Below, one piece after another: positions 41,110-49,488 of a stretch of DNA of 64,000 bases. The DNA is taken from positions 124,001 through 188,000 of the forward strand of contig NZ_JACRSR010000001.1 of the NCBI RefSeq assembly GCF_014384795.1, read 5' to 3'. The translations under genes were made by a program, and so were the position numbers. The notes beneath the pieces were generated by a model. The model was given only the letters and a program-made list of their open reading frames with translations, had not been told where the DNA came from and searched no databases. The first letter of the stretch is position 1. Every line of letters starts with the position of its first letter. The DNA is from Gehongia tenuis (GTDB lineage: Bacteria; Bacillota; Clostridia; Christensenellales; NSJ-53).

Positions 41110-41286
41110 GACGGGCTCCTTTTGGGATGCTTATCAGCGTATGTCCATCCCCTTTTCATTATGACGGGTATCCCCCGTCCCTTTGTTTATACTACGGCTT
41201 GGCCGCATTTCCCTGCCATATTTTTGGAAATTAACAAAAGCTTAAATTAATCGACAATTCCAATTTTTTGTGGTATTCTATAAAAT

Positions 41287-42183
41287 TTACACCATCGCTG
41301 TCGATTGCTGTCCCGCGGCACGGCACAGCGCCATGAAGGCCCGGGCCGAGGGGGTGAGATATTTGTTCTTGTGATGGATCAGGCTGTAGCGGCGCTTGAA
41401 GTCCGCGCCTTCCACCGCCACGCGGACCAGCCGCTCCGCCCCAAGCTCCTGCTCCACAAGGGGCAGAGGCAGAATGGACAGGCCAAGGCCCGCCTTCACG
41501 GCGTTGAGAAGGGACTGGGTGCTGGTGGATTCCCAAAGGGGGGTCAGGCTGACCTCATGGGTGAGAAAGGTACTGTCCACCAGTTCCCGGGTGCCGCTGC
41601 CCTTCTCCCGAAGGAGCAGGGGCTCCCCCTCGAGGGCGGAGAGGGGGACCGGCCCCGCCTGGGCCAGGGGATGGCCCGGCGCCGCCACCAACACCAGCTC
41701 ACCGCCAAGATAGCTCTCCGAGATCAGGTCCGCCTCGTGGGCGGTTCCCTCGATGAGGGCGAGGTCGAGGTCGTTTGAAAGGACCATGCCCTCGATCACC
41801 TCCGAATTGTCCACCGTCACCTTGACGGTGATCTCCGGGTAGGACCGGGCGAAGCCGGACACATAGCCGGGCAGCAGATAGGTGCCGATGGTTACGCTGG
41901 CGCCCACCCGGAGGCTGCCCGAGGATTCCCAGCTCCGCACGCCCTGCTCCAGCTCATCAAACAGAGAGGTGATGTGTCGGGCATAGCTTAAAAACCGGGT
42001 GCCCGCCTCGGTGATGTAGAGTTTTTTGGCGATACGGTCAAAGAGCCGTACCCCATAATAATCCTCCAGCTCCCGCACCGCCAGGCTCACCGCCGGCTGA
42101 GCCAGATACAGCTTCTTCGCCGCGCCGGTGATGCTGCCCGCCTCGCACACCGCCACAAAGATCTTCATGTGCCGCAACGTCAT
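41287..42183 (-). CDS. LysR family transcriptional regulator
   Basis: A 298-residue regulator with the N-terminal helix-turn-helix SITGAAKKLYLAQPAVSLAV, then a periplasmic-binding-like effector domain (SLRVGASVTIGTYLLPGYVS). The subtype resembles CysL/YwfK-like activators, but the ligand is not known. It is divergent from the two chromate-transporter genes, and an AT-rich palindrome lies between them, so it probably controls that pair. The glycogen operon starts 177 bases after its stop on the same strand, with no clear terminator between. Confidence 0.9.
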   Translation of the reverse strand: MTLRHMKIFVAVCEAGSITGAAKKLYLAQPAVSLAVRELEDYYGVRLFDRIAKKLYITEAGTRFLSYARHITSLFDELEQGVRSWESSGSLRVGASVTIGTYLLPGYVSGFARSYPEITVKVTVDNSEVIEGMVLSNDLDLALIEGTAHEADLISESYLGGELVLVAAPGHPLAQAGPVPLSALEGEPLLLREKGSGTRELVDSTFLTHEVSLTPLWESTSTQSLLNAVKAGLGLSILPLPLVEQELGAERLVRVAVEGADFKRRYSLIHHKNKYLTPSARAFMALCRAAGQQSTAMV

Positions 42184-42223
42184 GGTTCATCCATCCTTAT
42201 ATTAAAATCCTTATGGTTCATAT

Positions 42224-42265
42224 AATAATATATTATTTTACTTATGAAAAGACCCGGGGTATAAA
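42224..42265 (+). promoter_or_regulatory. Promoter of the chromate-type transporter genes with palindrome
   Basis: AATAATATATTATT (42224-42237) is a perfect 14-bp palindrome adjoining TTTACT (42237-42242), 17 bases, TATAAA (42260-42265). The palindrome abuts the -35, the usual place for a LysR-type activator. Confidence 0.55.
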
Positions 42266-42292
42266 GAAGAGAGTTTGATCGGGAGGTGCAAG

Positions 42293-42880
42293 ATGAAAAA
42301 GGACGCAAAGTTCTACTTCAAGCTGTTCATGTCCACGTTCACCCTGAGCGCGTTCACCTTTGGCGGGGGCTACGTGATCGTGCCGCTGATGCGCAAAAAG
42401 TTCGTGGAAAACTACCACTGGATCGAGGAGGAGGAGATGATGGACTTTATCGCCATGGCCCAGTCGGCGCCGGGTCCCATGGCGGTCAACACCTCCATCC
42501 TGGTGGGCTACCATATGGCGGGCATCCCCGGCGCCTGCCTCACCATTTTGGGAACGGTACTGCCGCCCCTCATTATCCTGTCGGTGGTGTCCCTCTTTTA
42601 CACTGCCTTTCGGGACAGCGCCGCCGTGGCCGCGGTGCTGAAAGGCATGCAGGCCGGCGTTGCGGCGGTGATCATCGACGTGGTGATTTCCATGGGCCAG
42701 AAGGTTTTGAAGGGCAAGAGCGTGAAGAAGGGGCTTCTCACCCTGGCCCTCATGATTGCGGCCTTCGTGGCCACCTTCTTCCTCGATGTGAACGCCGCCC
42801 TCATCATTCTGGCCTTCATCCTGGGCAGCGCCATCGCTACCTATATCGGTATGCGCAAAGCGAAGGAGGCGGAGAAATGA
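42293..42880 (+). CDS. Chromate transporter family protein, first half-size subunit
   Basis: A 195-residue membrane protein with the CHR-family signatures TFGGGYVIVPLMRKKFVE and FIAMAQSAPGPMAVNTS. Many Firmicutes split ChrA into two half-size proteins that act together. The real substrate in anaerobes may be sulfate or another anion rather than chromate. GGGAGG is seven bases before the ATG at 42293. Its stop overlaps the start of the second half (ATGA). Confidence 0.88.
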   Translation: MKKDAKFYFKLFMSTFTLSAFTFGGGYVIVPLMRKKFVENYHWIEEEEMMDFIAMAQSAPGPMAVNTSILVGYHMAGIPGACLTILGTVLPPLIILSVVSLFYTAFRDSAAVAAVLKGMQAGVAAVIIDVVISMGQKVLKGKSVKKGLLTLALMIAAFVATFFLDVNAALIILAFILGSAIATYIGMRKAKEAEK

Positions 42881-43440
42881 TTTTGCTGCAACTTTTCTGG
42901 AGCTTCTTCCAGATCGGCATCCTGAGCTTTGGCGGGGGCTATGCGGCTCTGCCCCTCATCCAGACCCAGGTGGTGAACATCCACGGCTGGATGACCATGA
43001 AGGAATTTGTGGACATCATCACCATCTCTCAGATGACCCCCGGCCCCATCGCCCTCAATTCTGCGACCTTTGTGGGCATCCGCATCGCGGACATTCCCGG
43101 CGCACTCATTGCTACCCTGGGCTGCATCGTGCCCTCCTGCATCATCGTGCTGCTGCTGGCCTACTTCTACAAGAAGTACCGGGAGCTCAATCTGGTCAAG
43201 GGGGTGCTGGCAGGCCTGAGGCCGGCGGTGGTGGCACTCATCGCCTCGGCGGGCATGTCCATCGTGCTGCTCACCTTCTGGGGCAACAACCCCGTATCCT
43301 TCGATCCCAGCACCATTGACTGGATATCCGCAGCGCTGTTCGCAGTCTGCCTGTTCGTGCTTCGAAAGTTCAAGCCCAACCCCATTTTGGTGATGCTGGG
43401 CGCCGGCGTGGTGGGATTCTTCCTGTTCTTCCTCATTTGA
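42877..43440 (+). CDS. Chromate transporter family protein, second half-size subunit
   Basis: A 187-residue partner of the preceding gene, with LSFGGGYAALPLIQTQVV and ITISQMTPGPIALNSATFVG, the same two family motifs. The two halves would insert in opposite orientation to form one antiparallel transporter. The ATG at 42877 overlaps the preceding stop by four bases. A strong terminator follows. Confidence 0.88.
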   Translation: MILLQLFWSFFQIGILSFGGGYAALPLIQTQVVNIHGWMTMKEFVDIITISQMTPGPIALNSATFVGIRIADIPGALIATLGCIVPSCIIVLLLAYFYKKYRELNLVKGVLAGLRPAVVALIASAGMSIVLLTFWGNNPVSFDPSTIDWISAALFAVCLFVLRKFKPNPILVMLGAGVVGFFLFFLI

Positions 43441-43450
43441 CGGCAACAAA

Positions 43451-43481
43451 AAAGACTTGCAAGCGCAAGTCTTTTTTTGTT
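43451..43481. terminator. Bidirectional terminator
   Basis: AAAGACTTGC (43451-43460), loop AAGC, GCAAGTCTTT (43465-43474), with T-runs on both sides. It serves the transporter pair and the converging XRE-type regulator. Confidence 0.88.
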
Positions 43482-43486
43482 TTCCT

Positions 43487-44116
43487 TTAGTCCGCCTTTG
43501 GCGGGTCCAGCAGAATTTTGACCACCCGGCCCAGGATGGATACCGTATCCGAAGCATAAACCGAATGGGCGTCGCCCCAGGGGACGAAGGTCAGGCTGCC
43601 GCCCTCCTGGCGGAGCATCTGCCCAAAGACCGCGGGACTGTCCGACGGCCGGGCCAGGACAAGATCCAGCGGCCGGGCGGCCTGTTGAACGCGGATGAGA
43701 GCGATGGCGCCGGAGATCATGGAGGTCTTGAGAAATTCCATGGGGACGGGCAGGAAGAAGAACTCCCCCTCCTGCACCTGGTCCAGCGGAACAAAGAGAT
43801 GGGTCTCCGCCGTGCTCAACATCATCGACAGGGGTGCGCGGGGATCCAGCTCCTGGAGCACCGGCACCGGAATGCAGCGGGGACTCCTCGCGGTCAGCCG
43901 CGCCCGCACGGGGCTCACGCCGATCAGCCAGTCCAGGGACACGTTGAAGATCCGGCTGATCTCCACCTTCCAAGCGTCCGGCGGGGTGCGCTTGCCGTTC
44001 TCGTACTGGGACAGGGTGGCGGCACTGATGTGAGTGATGTGCGCCAGCTCCTTCTGGGGCATATTCCGCTCCTGACGCAATAGCTTGATTCTCTCTCCCA
44101 AGGGCAATGATTCCAT
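43487..44116 (-). CDS. XRE-type regulator with a degenerate LexA/CI-like C-terminal domain
   Basis: A 209-residue protein. Residues 5-65 are a Cro/CI helix-turn-helix (LLRQERNMPQKELAHITHIS, then ATLSQYENGKRTP). The C-terminal half resembles the S24 peptidase fold, ending in VSILGRVVKILL. At the position of the self-cleavage serine (GxSM in LexA) it reads PMEFL, and the region of the catalytic lysine has no lysine. It therefore should not cleave itself and may bind a ligand instead. The ATG at 44116 follows AAGGAGG. It may be a prophage-derived regulator kept by the host; no phage genes are nearby. Confidence 0.75.
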   Translation of the reverse strand: MESLPLGERIKLLRQERNMPQKELAHITHISAATLSQYENGKRTPPDAWKVEISRIFNVSLDWLIGVSPVRARLTARSPRCIPVPVLQELDPRAPLSMMLSTAETHLFVPLDQVQEGEFFFLPVPMEFLKTSMISGAIALIRVQQAARPLDLVLARPSDSPAVFGQMLRQEGGSLTFVPWGDAHSVYASDTVSILGRVVKILLDPPKAD

Positions 44117-44181
44117 GGCTGCCCCTCCTTCAGGTAATGCCAACCATTATAGGACCAAACCTCCGGAATGTCAATTTTTTA

Positions 44182-45123
44182 TCAAAGTTTTTTCCGCCAG
44201 TCAGCGGTCTCCACTGAATCCCGGACCCGGCGAAAAAGGATGGGCTGGATGGCGGGATAGGTGAGAAAGGCGGGCAACTCCCGGGTGCGGATCACTTCCC
44301 GGATCTCCAGACCGGGCAGCTCTTCCATGGTTTTCACCTCGGCGAAAAAGAGCAGGCCGGCAGAGGTTCTGTCCCCGGCGGTCACCCGGTAGGGACAGAT
44401 GGGCTGAAGCTCGAAATCCGTGGCGCCGGTCTCCTCCCAAAGTTCCCGCCGTGCGGCGTCCTCCGGGATTTCTCCGGGCTCGATATGGCCGCCGGGGAGC
44501 TCGTAGGTATCCCGGCTTTCGTGGCGTACGAACAGCCATTCCCGGCCCGATCTTGCAGCCACCACCACGTAGCGGGGCTCGCCGCCCCCGCCGAAATCCA
44601 CCTGCACGCCTTCCGGGCTCATGCTGCCAAGGGGCACCGCCATGCGCATGATGTAGTCGTCCATCACATAGCCGGCGCCGATATCCGAGACCACCGCCTG
44701 CTCGGTGGCGAAGCCCAGCCGCCTGTAGACGGCGATGGAGTCCTCATTGTGTTTGTTGACCGTCAGATAGATGCTGGGCAGCCGCTGGCTTTGAGCAAAG
44801 CCCACGGCGATCTTGAGAAAACGCCGGGACAGCCCCTGGCCCCGATGGTCCTTTTTGACGTAAAGCTTGCTGAAATAGAGTTCCCCGTCCTGGGGCTGAA
44901 TCCCAAGGTAGCCCACCGGGATCTCCCCGTCCCAGGCGATGTAGTAATGGTAATGGTTTTGGGTCATATCTTCATAGATTTTGTCCCGGCTCTGGAAGTT
45001 TTGCAGCATGTAGGCCACCTGAGCGGCGCCGATGATGGGAGTGTAATGCTCCTCCCAGATCTCCTGGGCCAAAATGCTCAGCGTCTCCGCGTCCCGGATG
45101 CTGTCCGCTTTAAGAATATGCAA
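44182..45123 (-). CDS. GNAT acetyltransferase-Nudix hydrolase fusion
   Basis: A 313-residue two-domain protein. Residues 1-165 are a GNAT fold with the acetyl-CoA loop VKKDHRGQGLSRRFL and VNKHNEDSIAVYRRLGF. Residues about 175-300 are a Nudix domain with GGHIEPGEIPEDAARREL and WEETGA. There is no frameshift or internal start at the joint, so it is a true fusion. The substrates are unknown; joining the two activities suggests action on one metabolite or on modified nucleotides. It stands alone, divergent from the cysteine T-box leader. Confidence 0.87.
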   Translation of the reverse strand: MHILKADSIRDAETLSILAQEIWEEHYTPIIGAAQVAYMLQNFQSRDKIYEDMTQNHYHYYIAWDGEIPVGYLGIQPQDGELYFSKLYVKKDHRGQGLSRRFLKIAVGFAQSQRLPSIYLTVNKHNEDSIAVYRRLGFATEQAVVSDIGAGYVMDDYIMRMAVPLGSMSPEGVQVDFGGGGEPRYVVVAARSGREWLFVRHESRDTYELPGGHIEPGEIPEDAARRELWEETGATDFELQPICPYRVTAGDRTSAGLLFFAEVKTMEELPGLEIREVIRTRELPAFLTYPAIQPILFRRVRDSVETADWRKKL

Positions 45124-45187
45124 AGGAATCGCCCCCTTATATTTTTATTTTAAAACGGGTGTTCGGGTTTGTAAAGACTGGAAGCCG

Positions 45188-45216
45188 TTGACCAAAAAAA
45201 GAAATCCCCTTATAAT
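45188..45216 (+). promoter_or_regulatory. cysE-cysS promoter
   Basis: TTGACC (45188-45193), 17 bases, TATAAT (45211-45216), just upstream of the T-box leader. Confidence 0.85.
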
Positions 45217-45222
45217 GGGGTT

Positions 45223-45433
45223 GGATAAAAGCGATGAACGGGAAGTATCCTTAAAGGGAAGGCCCAAGAGAGGCGGCGTCACGGGCTGAAAGCGCCGCTG
45301 GCCGGACAAAGGATGTGCGCCCGGGAGCTGCCGAAAGGCCGCCTGCCCCCGTTAAGGGTCAGAGTGGGCAGTTTTGCCAACTAGAGTGGAACCGCGGACA
45401 TCCTTCGCCTCTAAAACGAAGGATGTCCTTTTT
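45223..45433 (+). promoter_or_regulatory. T-box riboswitch (cysteine) upstream of cysE-cysS
   Basis: The T-box AGAGTGGAACCGCG lies at 45383-45396. The terminator GGACATCCTTCG (45396-45407)/CGAAGGATGTCC (45417-45428) with a T-run follows. Stem I begins GATGAACGGGAAGTA with the AGTA S-turn. On its 3' side GATGTGCGCCCG places the codon TGC (45316-45318, cysteine) opposite the S-turn. Uncharged tRNA-Cys should switch on both serine acetyltransferase and cysteinyl-tRNA synthetase. Confidence 0.9.
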
Positions 45434-45455
45434 GTATAGGGGAGGGGGAAACACC

Positions 45456-46127
45456 ATGTTCGATCGGATGAGGCGGGATATTGCGGCGGTGAAGGACCGG
45501 GATCCGGCGGCCAGAAGCACTGCTGAGGTGCTGCTGTGTTACCCGGGCTACCATGCCGTCCGGAGCCACCGCAGGGCCCACTTCTTCTACCGACATAACC
45601 TGAAGCTCGTGGCGAGGATGATCTCGAACTGGAGCCGTTTTTGGACGGGGATTGAAATTCACCCCGGCGCCAGGCTGGGCGAAGGGGTGTTCATCGACCA
45701 CGGTATGGGCGTGGTCATCGGTGAGACCGCCGAGGTGGGGGACAACGTGACCATCTATCAGGGCGCAACCCTTGGAGGAACGGGCAAGGAGACGGGCAAG
45801 CGTCACCCCACCATCGAGGACAACGTGGTCATCTCCGCCGGGGCCAAGGTCCTCGGGCCCTTCACCGTGGGCTACGGCTCCAAGATCGGCGCCGGGGCCG
45901 TGGTCTTGAAGGAGGTGCCCCCGCTCAGCACGGTGGTGGGCGTACCCGGCAAGGTGGTCAAGACCGCCGGCCAGAAGGTGGCCGACCTCGATCAGGTCCG
46001 CCTGCCCGATCCGGTGGAGGAGGAGATCGAAGCCCTGAGGAGCCGCGTGGTCGCTCTCACGGAGGAGCTGATCCGGTGCGAGGGCCGGAACTGTGGATAC
46101 CGCAACCAATCAAAGGAGGAAAATTGA
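45456..46127 (+). CDS. cysE: Serine O-acetyltransferase
   Basis: It acetylates serine as the first step of cysteine synthesis. The 223-residue protein has the left-handed beta-helix hexapeptides [40 protein letters not shown] and a histidine-bearing [16 protein letters not shown]. It is the short class without the long N-terminal domain. A GGAGGGGG site precedes the ATG. Its stop overlaps the cysS start by one base, and both follow the cysteine T-box, so supply and use of cysteine are controlled together. Confidence 0.95.
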   Translation: MFDRMRRDIAAVKDRDPAARSTAEVLLCYPGYHAVRSHRRAHFFYRHNLKLVARMISNWSRFWTGIEIHPGARLGEGVFIDHGMGVVIGETAEVGDNVTIYQGATLGGTGKETGKRHPTIEDNVVISAGAKVLGPFTVGYGSKIGAGAVVLKEVPPLSTVVGVPGKVVKTAGQKVADLDQVRLPDPVEEEIEALRSRVVALTEELIRCEGRNCGYRNQSKEEN

Positions 46128-47524
46128 TGGTTATTTATAATACGGCGACCAAACAGAAGGAGGAATTCAGACCCCTTCACGGGAACAAGGTGGGCATCTA
46201 CTGCTGCGGGCCCACGGTGTACAATTATTTTCACATTGGCAACGCCCGGCCCTTCGTGGTTTTTGATGTGCTGCGCCGTTACCTCAAGTACAGGGGTTAC
46301 GACGTGACCTACGTGCAGAACTTCACCGACATCGACGACAAGATGATCCGCCGGGCCCGGGAAGAGAACACCACCGTGGCCGAGCTGGCGGAGCGCTACA
46401 TCGCCGAATACTACAAGGACGCCGATGGCCTTGGCATTCTCCGGGCGGACGTGAATCCCCGGGCCACCCAGCACATGGGGGAGATCATCGGACTGATTGA
46501 AAAGCTCATCGAGAAGGGCCATGCCTATGAGGTGAACGGCGACGTGTACTTCAGTGTGCCCAGCTATGCGCCGTACGGCAGGGTTTCCGGCCAGCCGCTG
46601 GAGGACCTGGAGGCGGGCGCCCGGATCGAGGTGGGCGAGGTGAAGCGCCATCCCCTGGATTTTGCGCTGTGGAAGGCCCAGAAGGAGGGCGAGCCCGCCT
46701 GGGAGTCACCTTGGGGCATGGGCCGGCCCGGCTGGCATATCGAGTGCTCCGCCATGTCCATGAAATACCTGGGAGAGACGCTGGACATCCACTGCGGCGG
46801 CCAGGATCTCGCCTTCCCCCATCATGAGAACGAGGTGGCTCAGTCCGAGGCGGCCACCGGTAAACCCTTCGTGCGCTACTTCATGCACAACGGTTACATC
46901 AACGTGGACAACCGCAAGATGTCCAAATCGGTGGGCAATTTCTTCACCGTGCGGGATGTGGCGGAAAAGTTTGACCTTGAAGTGGTGCGGCTGTTCCTCC
47001 TTGGGGCGCACTACCGAAGCCCTATCAACTTTTCCGAGGAACTGCTGGAACAGGCGAAAAGCGGGCTGGCCCGGCTGTACAACGCCAAGACGGACGGCGA
47101 ATTCTACCTTGAAAACGCCGGGGACGATGCTTCCGCGCCGGACGCCGAAGCCCATTTCACCGACCGGGCGGAGGCGCTCAAGGGCGAATTTGAGCGGGCC
47201 ATGGACGATGATCTCAACACGGCGGACGCCCTGGGAAGCCTGTATGAATACGTGCGGGAGCTGAACATCCTGGTGGCCGCCGGCGCCTCGAAGGCGGCGG
47301 TGGAGGCGGGGCTCGCCGGGCTCATGGAGCTCGCTTCCGTGATGGGCCTTCTGCAAAGGAAGGCCGAAGGGGTTGACGATTCGGTGATGAAGCTGGTGGA
47401 GGAGCGCCAGGCCGCAAGAAAGGCCAGGGATTTCGCCCGGGCCGACGCGATCCGGGATGAGCTTGCCGCCCTGGGCTATGCCGTGGAGGACACCCCCGAG
47501 GGCCCCAAAGTGAAACCCATTTAA
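46127..47524 (+). CDS. cysS: Cysteinyl-tRNA synthetase
   Basis: It charges tRNA-Cys. The 465-residue class I synthetase has the zinc cysteine in YCCGPTVYNYFHIGNARPF with the HIGN signature, later zinc ligands in WHIECSAMSMKYLG and FPHHENEVAQSE, and KMSKSVGN. AAAGGAGG lies seven bases before the ATG. It is the second gene of the T-box-controlled operon. Confidence 0.97.
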   Translation: MVIYNTATKQKEEFRPLHGNKVGIYCCGPTVYNYFHIGNARPFVVFDVLRRYLKYRGYDVTYVQNFTDIDDKMIRRAREENTTVAELAERYIAEYYKDADGLGILRADVNPRATQHMGEIIGLIEKLIEKGHAYEVNGDVYFSVPSYAPYGRVSGQPLEDLEAGARIEVGEVKRHPLDFALWKAQKEGEPAWESPWGMGRPGWHIECSAMSMKYLGETLDIHCGGQDLAFPHHENEVAQSEAATGKPFVRYFMHNGYINVDNRKMSKSVGNFFTVRDVAEKFDLEVVRLFLLGAHYRSPINFSEELLEQAKSGLARLYNAKTDGEFYLENAGDDASAPDAEAHFTDRAEALKGEFERAMDDDLNTADALGSLYEYVRELNILVAAGASKAAVEAGLAGLMELASVMGLLQRKAEGVDDSVMKLVEERQAARKARDFARADAIRDELAALGYAVEDTPEGPKVKPI

Positions 47525-47603
47525 TTTACGGGGCCGAAGAAGGAAAGGGAACATTTTCCTCGAATACCCTATCACCGGTTGAGACGGAGAGGGGAGGGGA
47601 ACG

Positions 47604-48110
47604 ATGGAGCTTGTGAAGCCGGACGCCGCATACCGGGACAGCTTCCTGGAAGGCCTTTTGGAATTCCAGGCCGACGGCATGGACGACTATCTCTCCTATG
47701 AACGGGTGAAGCAGGATTTTCCCGGCTACGTGAAGCGGCTGATCAAAAGCGGCAAGCCCTTCTTTCTGCCGCCGGGCCAGTCGCCCTACCATCTGTACTG
47801 GCTGGTGGACGGGGACGAATATGTGGGCAGGCTGTCCCTTCGCACCAAGAACACCCGGGACGTGATGAGCTATCTTGGGCACATCGGCTACGCCATCCGG
47901 CCGGGCCGGAGGGGCAGGGGCTGCGGCACCGAGATTCTGCGGCTTGGCCTCATCAACGCCAGGAAGATGGGATTTGAGCGGGTGCTGCTCACCTGCGCCG
48001 ACTTCAACGAGGCCTCCCGCCGGGTGATCGTCAAAAATGGCGGCGTCTATGAGAACAGCGTGCCCGATCCCCAGGGGATCGTGCGGGAACGATACTGGAT
48101 CGAGCTTTAA
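47604..48110 (+). CDS. GNAT family N-acetyltransferase
   Basis: A 168-residue GNAT protein with the acetyl-CoA loop IRPGRRGRGCGTEILRLGL and the C-terminal NEASRRVIVKNGGVYENSV. N-terminal residues DSFLEGLLEFQADGMDDYL resemble the small-molecule group (YjcF/predicted acetyltransferases of antibiotics or amino acids). The substrate is unknown. GGGGAGGGG precedes the ATG. It is 79 bases from cysS and ends in its own terminator. Confidence 0.85.
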   Translation: MELVKPDAAYRDSFLEGLLEFQADGMDDYLSYERVKQDFPGYVKRLIKSGKPFFLPPGQSPYHLYWLVDGDEYVGRLSLRTKNTRDVMSYLGHIGYAIRPGRRGRGCGTEILRLGLINARKMGFERVLLTCADFNEASRRVIVKNGGVYENSVPDPQGIVRERYWIEL

Positions 48111-48133
48111 GGAACCCGGAAGGGTTCCTTTTT
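48111..48133 (+). terminator. Terminator after the GNAT gene
   Basis: GGAACCC (48111-48117), loop GGAA, GGGTTCC (48122-48128), then TTTTT. Confidence 0.85.
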
Positions 48134-48198
48134 CCATTTATTGAAGGGAAAGACGGATCATAAAACGTCCCAGCTTGGAGGGCGGGACAAAATTAGAT

Positions 48199-48227
48199 TT
48201 GAAAGCCGGTCCAGCCTGCGGTATAAT
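48199..48227 (+). promoter_or_regulatory. Promoter of the alpha-oxoamine synthase gene
   Basis: TTGAAA (48199-48204), 17 bases, TATAAT (48222-48227). The start codon is about 27 bases downstream. Confidence 0.8.
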
Positions 48228-48253
48228 GGAGCGTGGAAAGGAGGTGAGAAAAA

Positions 48254-49420
48254 ATGGACATCTTTGAAAAATGTGCGGGATTCACCGCGGCGGAGGAAGC
48301 GCGTCAGGCTGGACTTTATCCATACTTTCATCAAATTGCTACCAAGCAGCATTCGGAAGTCATCATGGATGGGCATCGCACCATCATGCTGGGTTCCAAC
48401 AACTATCTGGGCCTTACCTCCGACGAGCGGGTGATCGAAGCCGCCCGGGAAGGTCTGAGAAAGTTCGGCGCGGGCTGCTCCGGATCCCGGTTCCTGAACG
48501 GTACGCTGACCCTGCATGTGCAGCTGGAGGAGGAACTGGCCGATTTCTTCGGCAAGGAGGACGTGGTCACCTTTTCCACCGGATTCCAGGCCAACCTTGG
48601 CATCATCAGCGCCCTTTGCGGCATGCACGATCTCATCTTTATGGACCGCCGGGACCACGCCAGCATTTTCGATGCGGCGCGGCTGTCCTTCGCACGGCAG
48701 GTAAAGTACGACCACAACGATATGGACGATCTCAAGAGCAAACTGGCCGCGGCGGACCCCAGGAAGGGCAAGCTCATCGTGGTGGACGGCGTGTTCTCCA
48801 TGGAGGGGGACTTGGCCGATTTGCCCGCCATTGTGAAGCTGGCAAAGCAGTACGGCGCCCGGGTGATGGTGGACGATTCCCACGGCGTGGGCACCATGGG
48901 CGAGCACGGACGGGGCGTGGCCGAATATTTCGGTCTGGAAAAGGAAGTGGATGTGCTTATGGGCACCTTCAGCAAATCCTTCGCCAGCCTGGGCGGATTC
49001 ATGGCCACCACCCATCAGGTGGCGGAGTACGTCCGGCACGTGTCCCGGCCCTTTATCTTCAGCGCGTCCATGCCGCCGGGCAACGTGGCGGCCGCCCTGG
49101 AAGCGCTGCACATTCTCAAGGCCGAGCCGGAACGGGTGAAGCGGGTGAACGACAACGCCGCCTATATGCGCAGGGGCTTTGAGAGCCTCGGCATCCGGGC
49201 GGGGGAATCCATGGCCCCCATCATCCCCATCGTCATCGGCACCAACGAGGCGACCTTCAAGGTCACCCGGGATCTTTTGGAGGCCGGCGTGTACGTCAAT
49301 CCGGTGGTCTCACCGGCGGTGGAGGAGGGCGGCAGCCTTCTTCGCACCAGTTACATGGCGACCCATACCCGGGACCAGCTGGACTTCGCTCTTGAAGCCT
49401 TCGGCAGGGTTCTTGGCTGA
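48254..49420 (+). CDS. Alpha-oxoamine synthase, serine palmitoyltransferase-like
   Basis: A 388-residue pyridoxal-phosphate enzyme that joins an amino acid to an acyl thioester with loss of CO2. The cofactor lysine is Lys241 in MGTFSKSFASLGGF; VDDSHGVGTMGEHGRG and RRDHASIFDAARLSF complete the site. TFSKS, GSRFLNGTL, YPYFHQI near the start and NPVVSPAV with MATHT at the end are closer, from memory, to Bacteroidetes serine palmitoyltransferases than to KBL or BioF, which have TLGKA-type sites. A sphingolipid-type or related long-chain base product is therefore possible. A glycine/threonine enzyme remains the alternative. It is monocistronic, with its own promoter and terminator. Confidence 0.8.
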   Translation: MDIFEKCAGFTAAEEARQAGLYPYFHQIATKQHSEVIMDGHRTIMLGSNNYLGLTSDERVIEAAREGLRKFGAGCSGSRFLNGTLTLHVQLEEELADFFGKEDVVTFSTGFQANLGIISALCGMHDLIFMDRRDHASIFDAARLSFARQVKYDHNDMDDLKSKLAAADPRKGKLIVVDGVFSMEGDLADLPAIVKLAKQYGARVMVDDSHGVGTMGEHGRGVAEYFGLEKEVDVLMGTFSKSFASLGGFMATTHQVAEYVRHVSRPFIFSASMPPGNVAAALEALHILKAEPERVKRVNDNAAYMRRGFESLGIRAGESMAPIIPIVIGTNEATFKVTRDLLEAGVYVNPVVSPAVEEGGSLLRTSYMATHTRDQLDFALEAFGRVLG

Positions 49421-49430
49421 TGCGGGTAAA

Positions 49431-49459
49431 AAGCGTGGGAGTCATCCCACGCTTTTGTT
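49431..49459 (+). terminator. Terminator after the alpha-oxoamine synthase
   Basis: AAGCGTGGGA (49431-49440), loop GTCA, TCCCACGCTT (49445-49454), then TTGTTG. A TATAAT for the next gene lies directly after (49460-49465). Confidence 0.8.
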
Positions 49460-49488
49460 GTATAATGAAAGAAAAGGAGGGACGAGCC

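Noticed and set aside
41163..41179. GACGGG/CCCGTC hairpin in the glgB leader as a terminator or riboswitch
   Set aside because: The stem is only six pairs with no T-run and no known riboswitch core; noted under glgB only.
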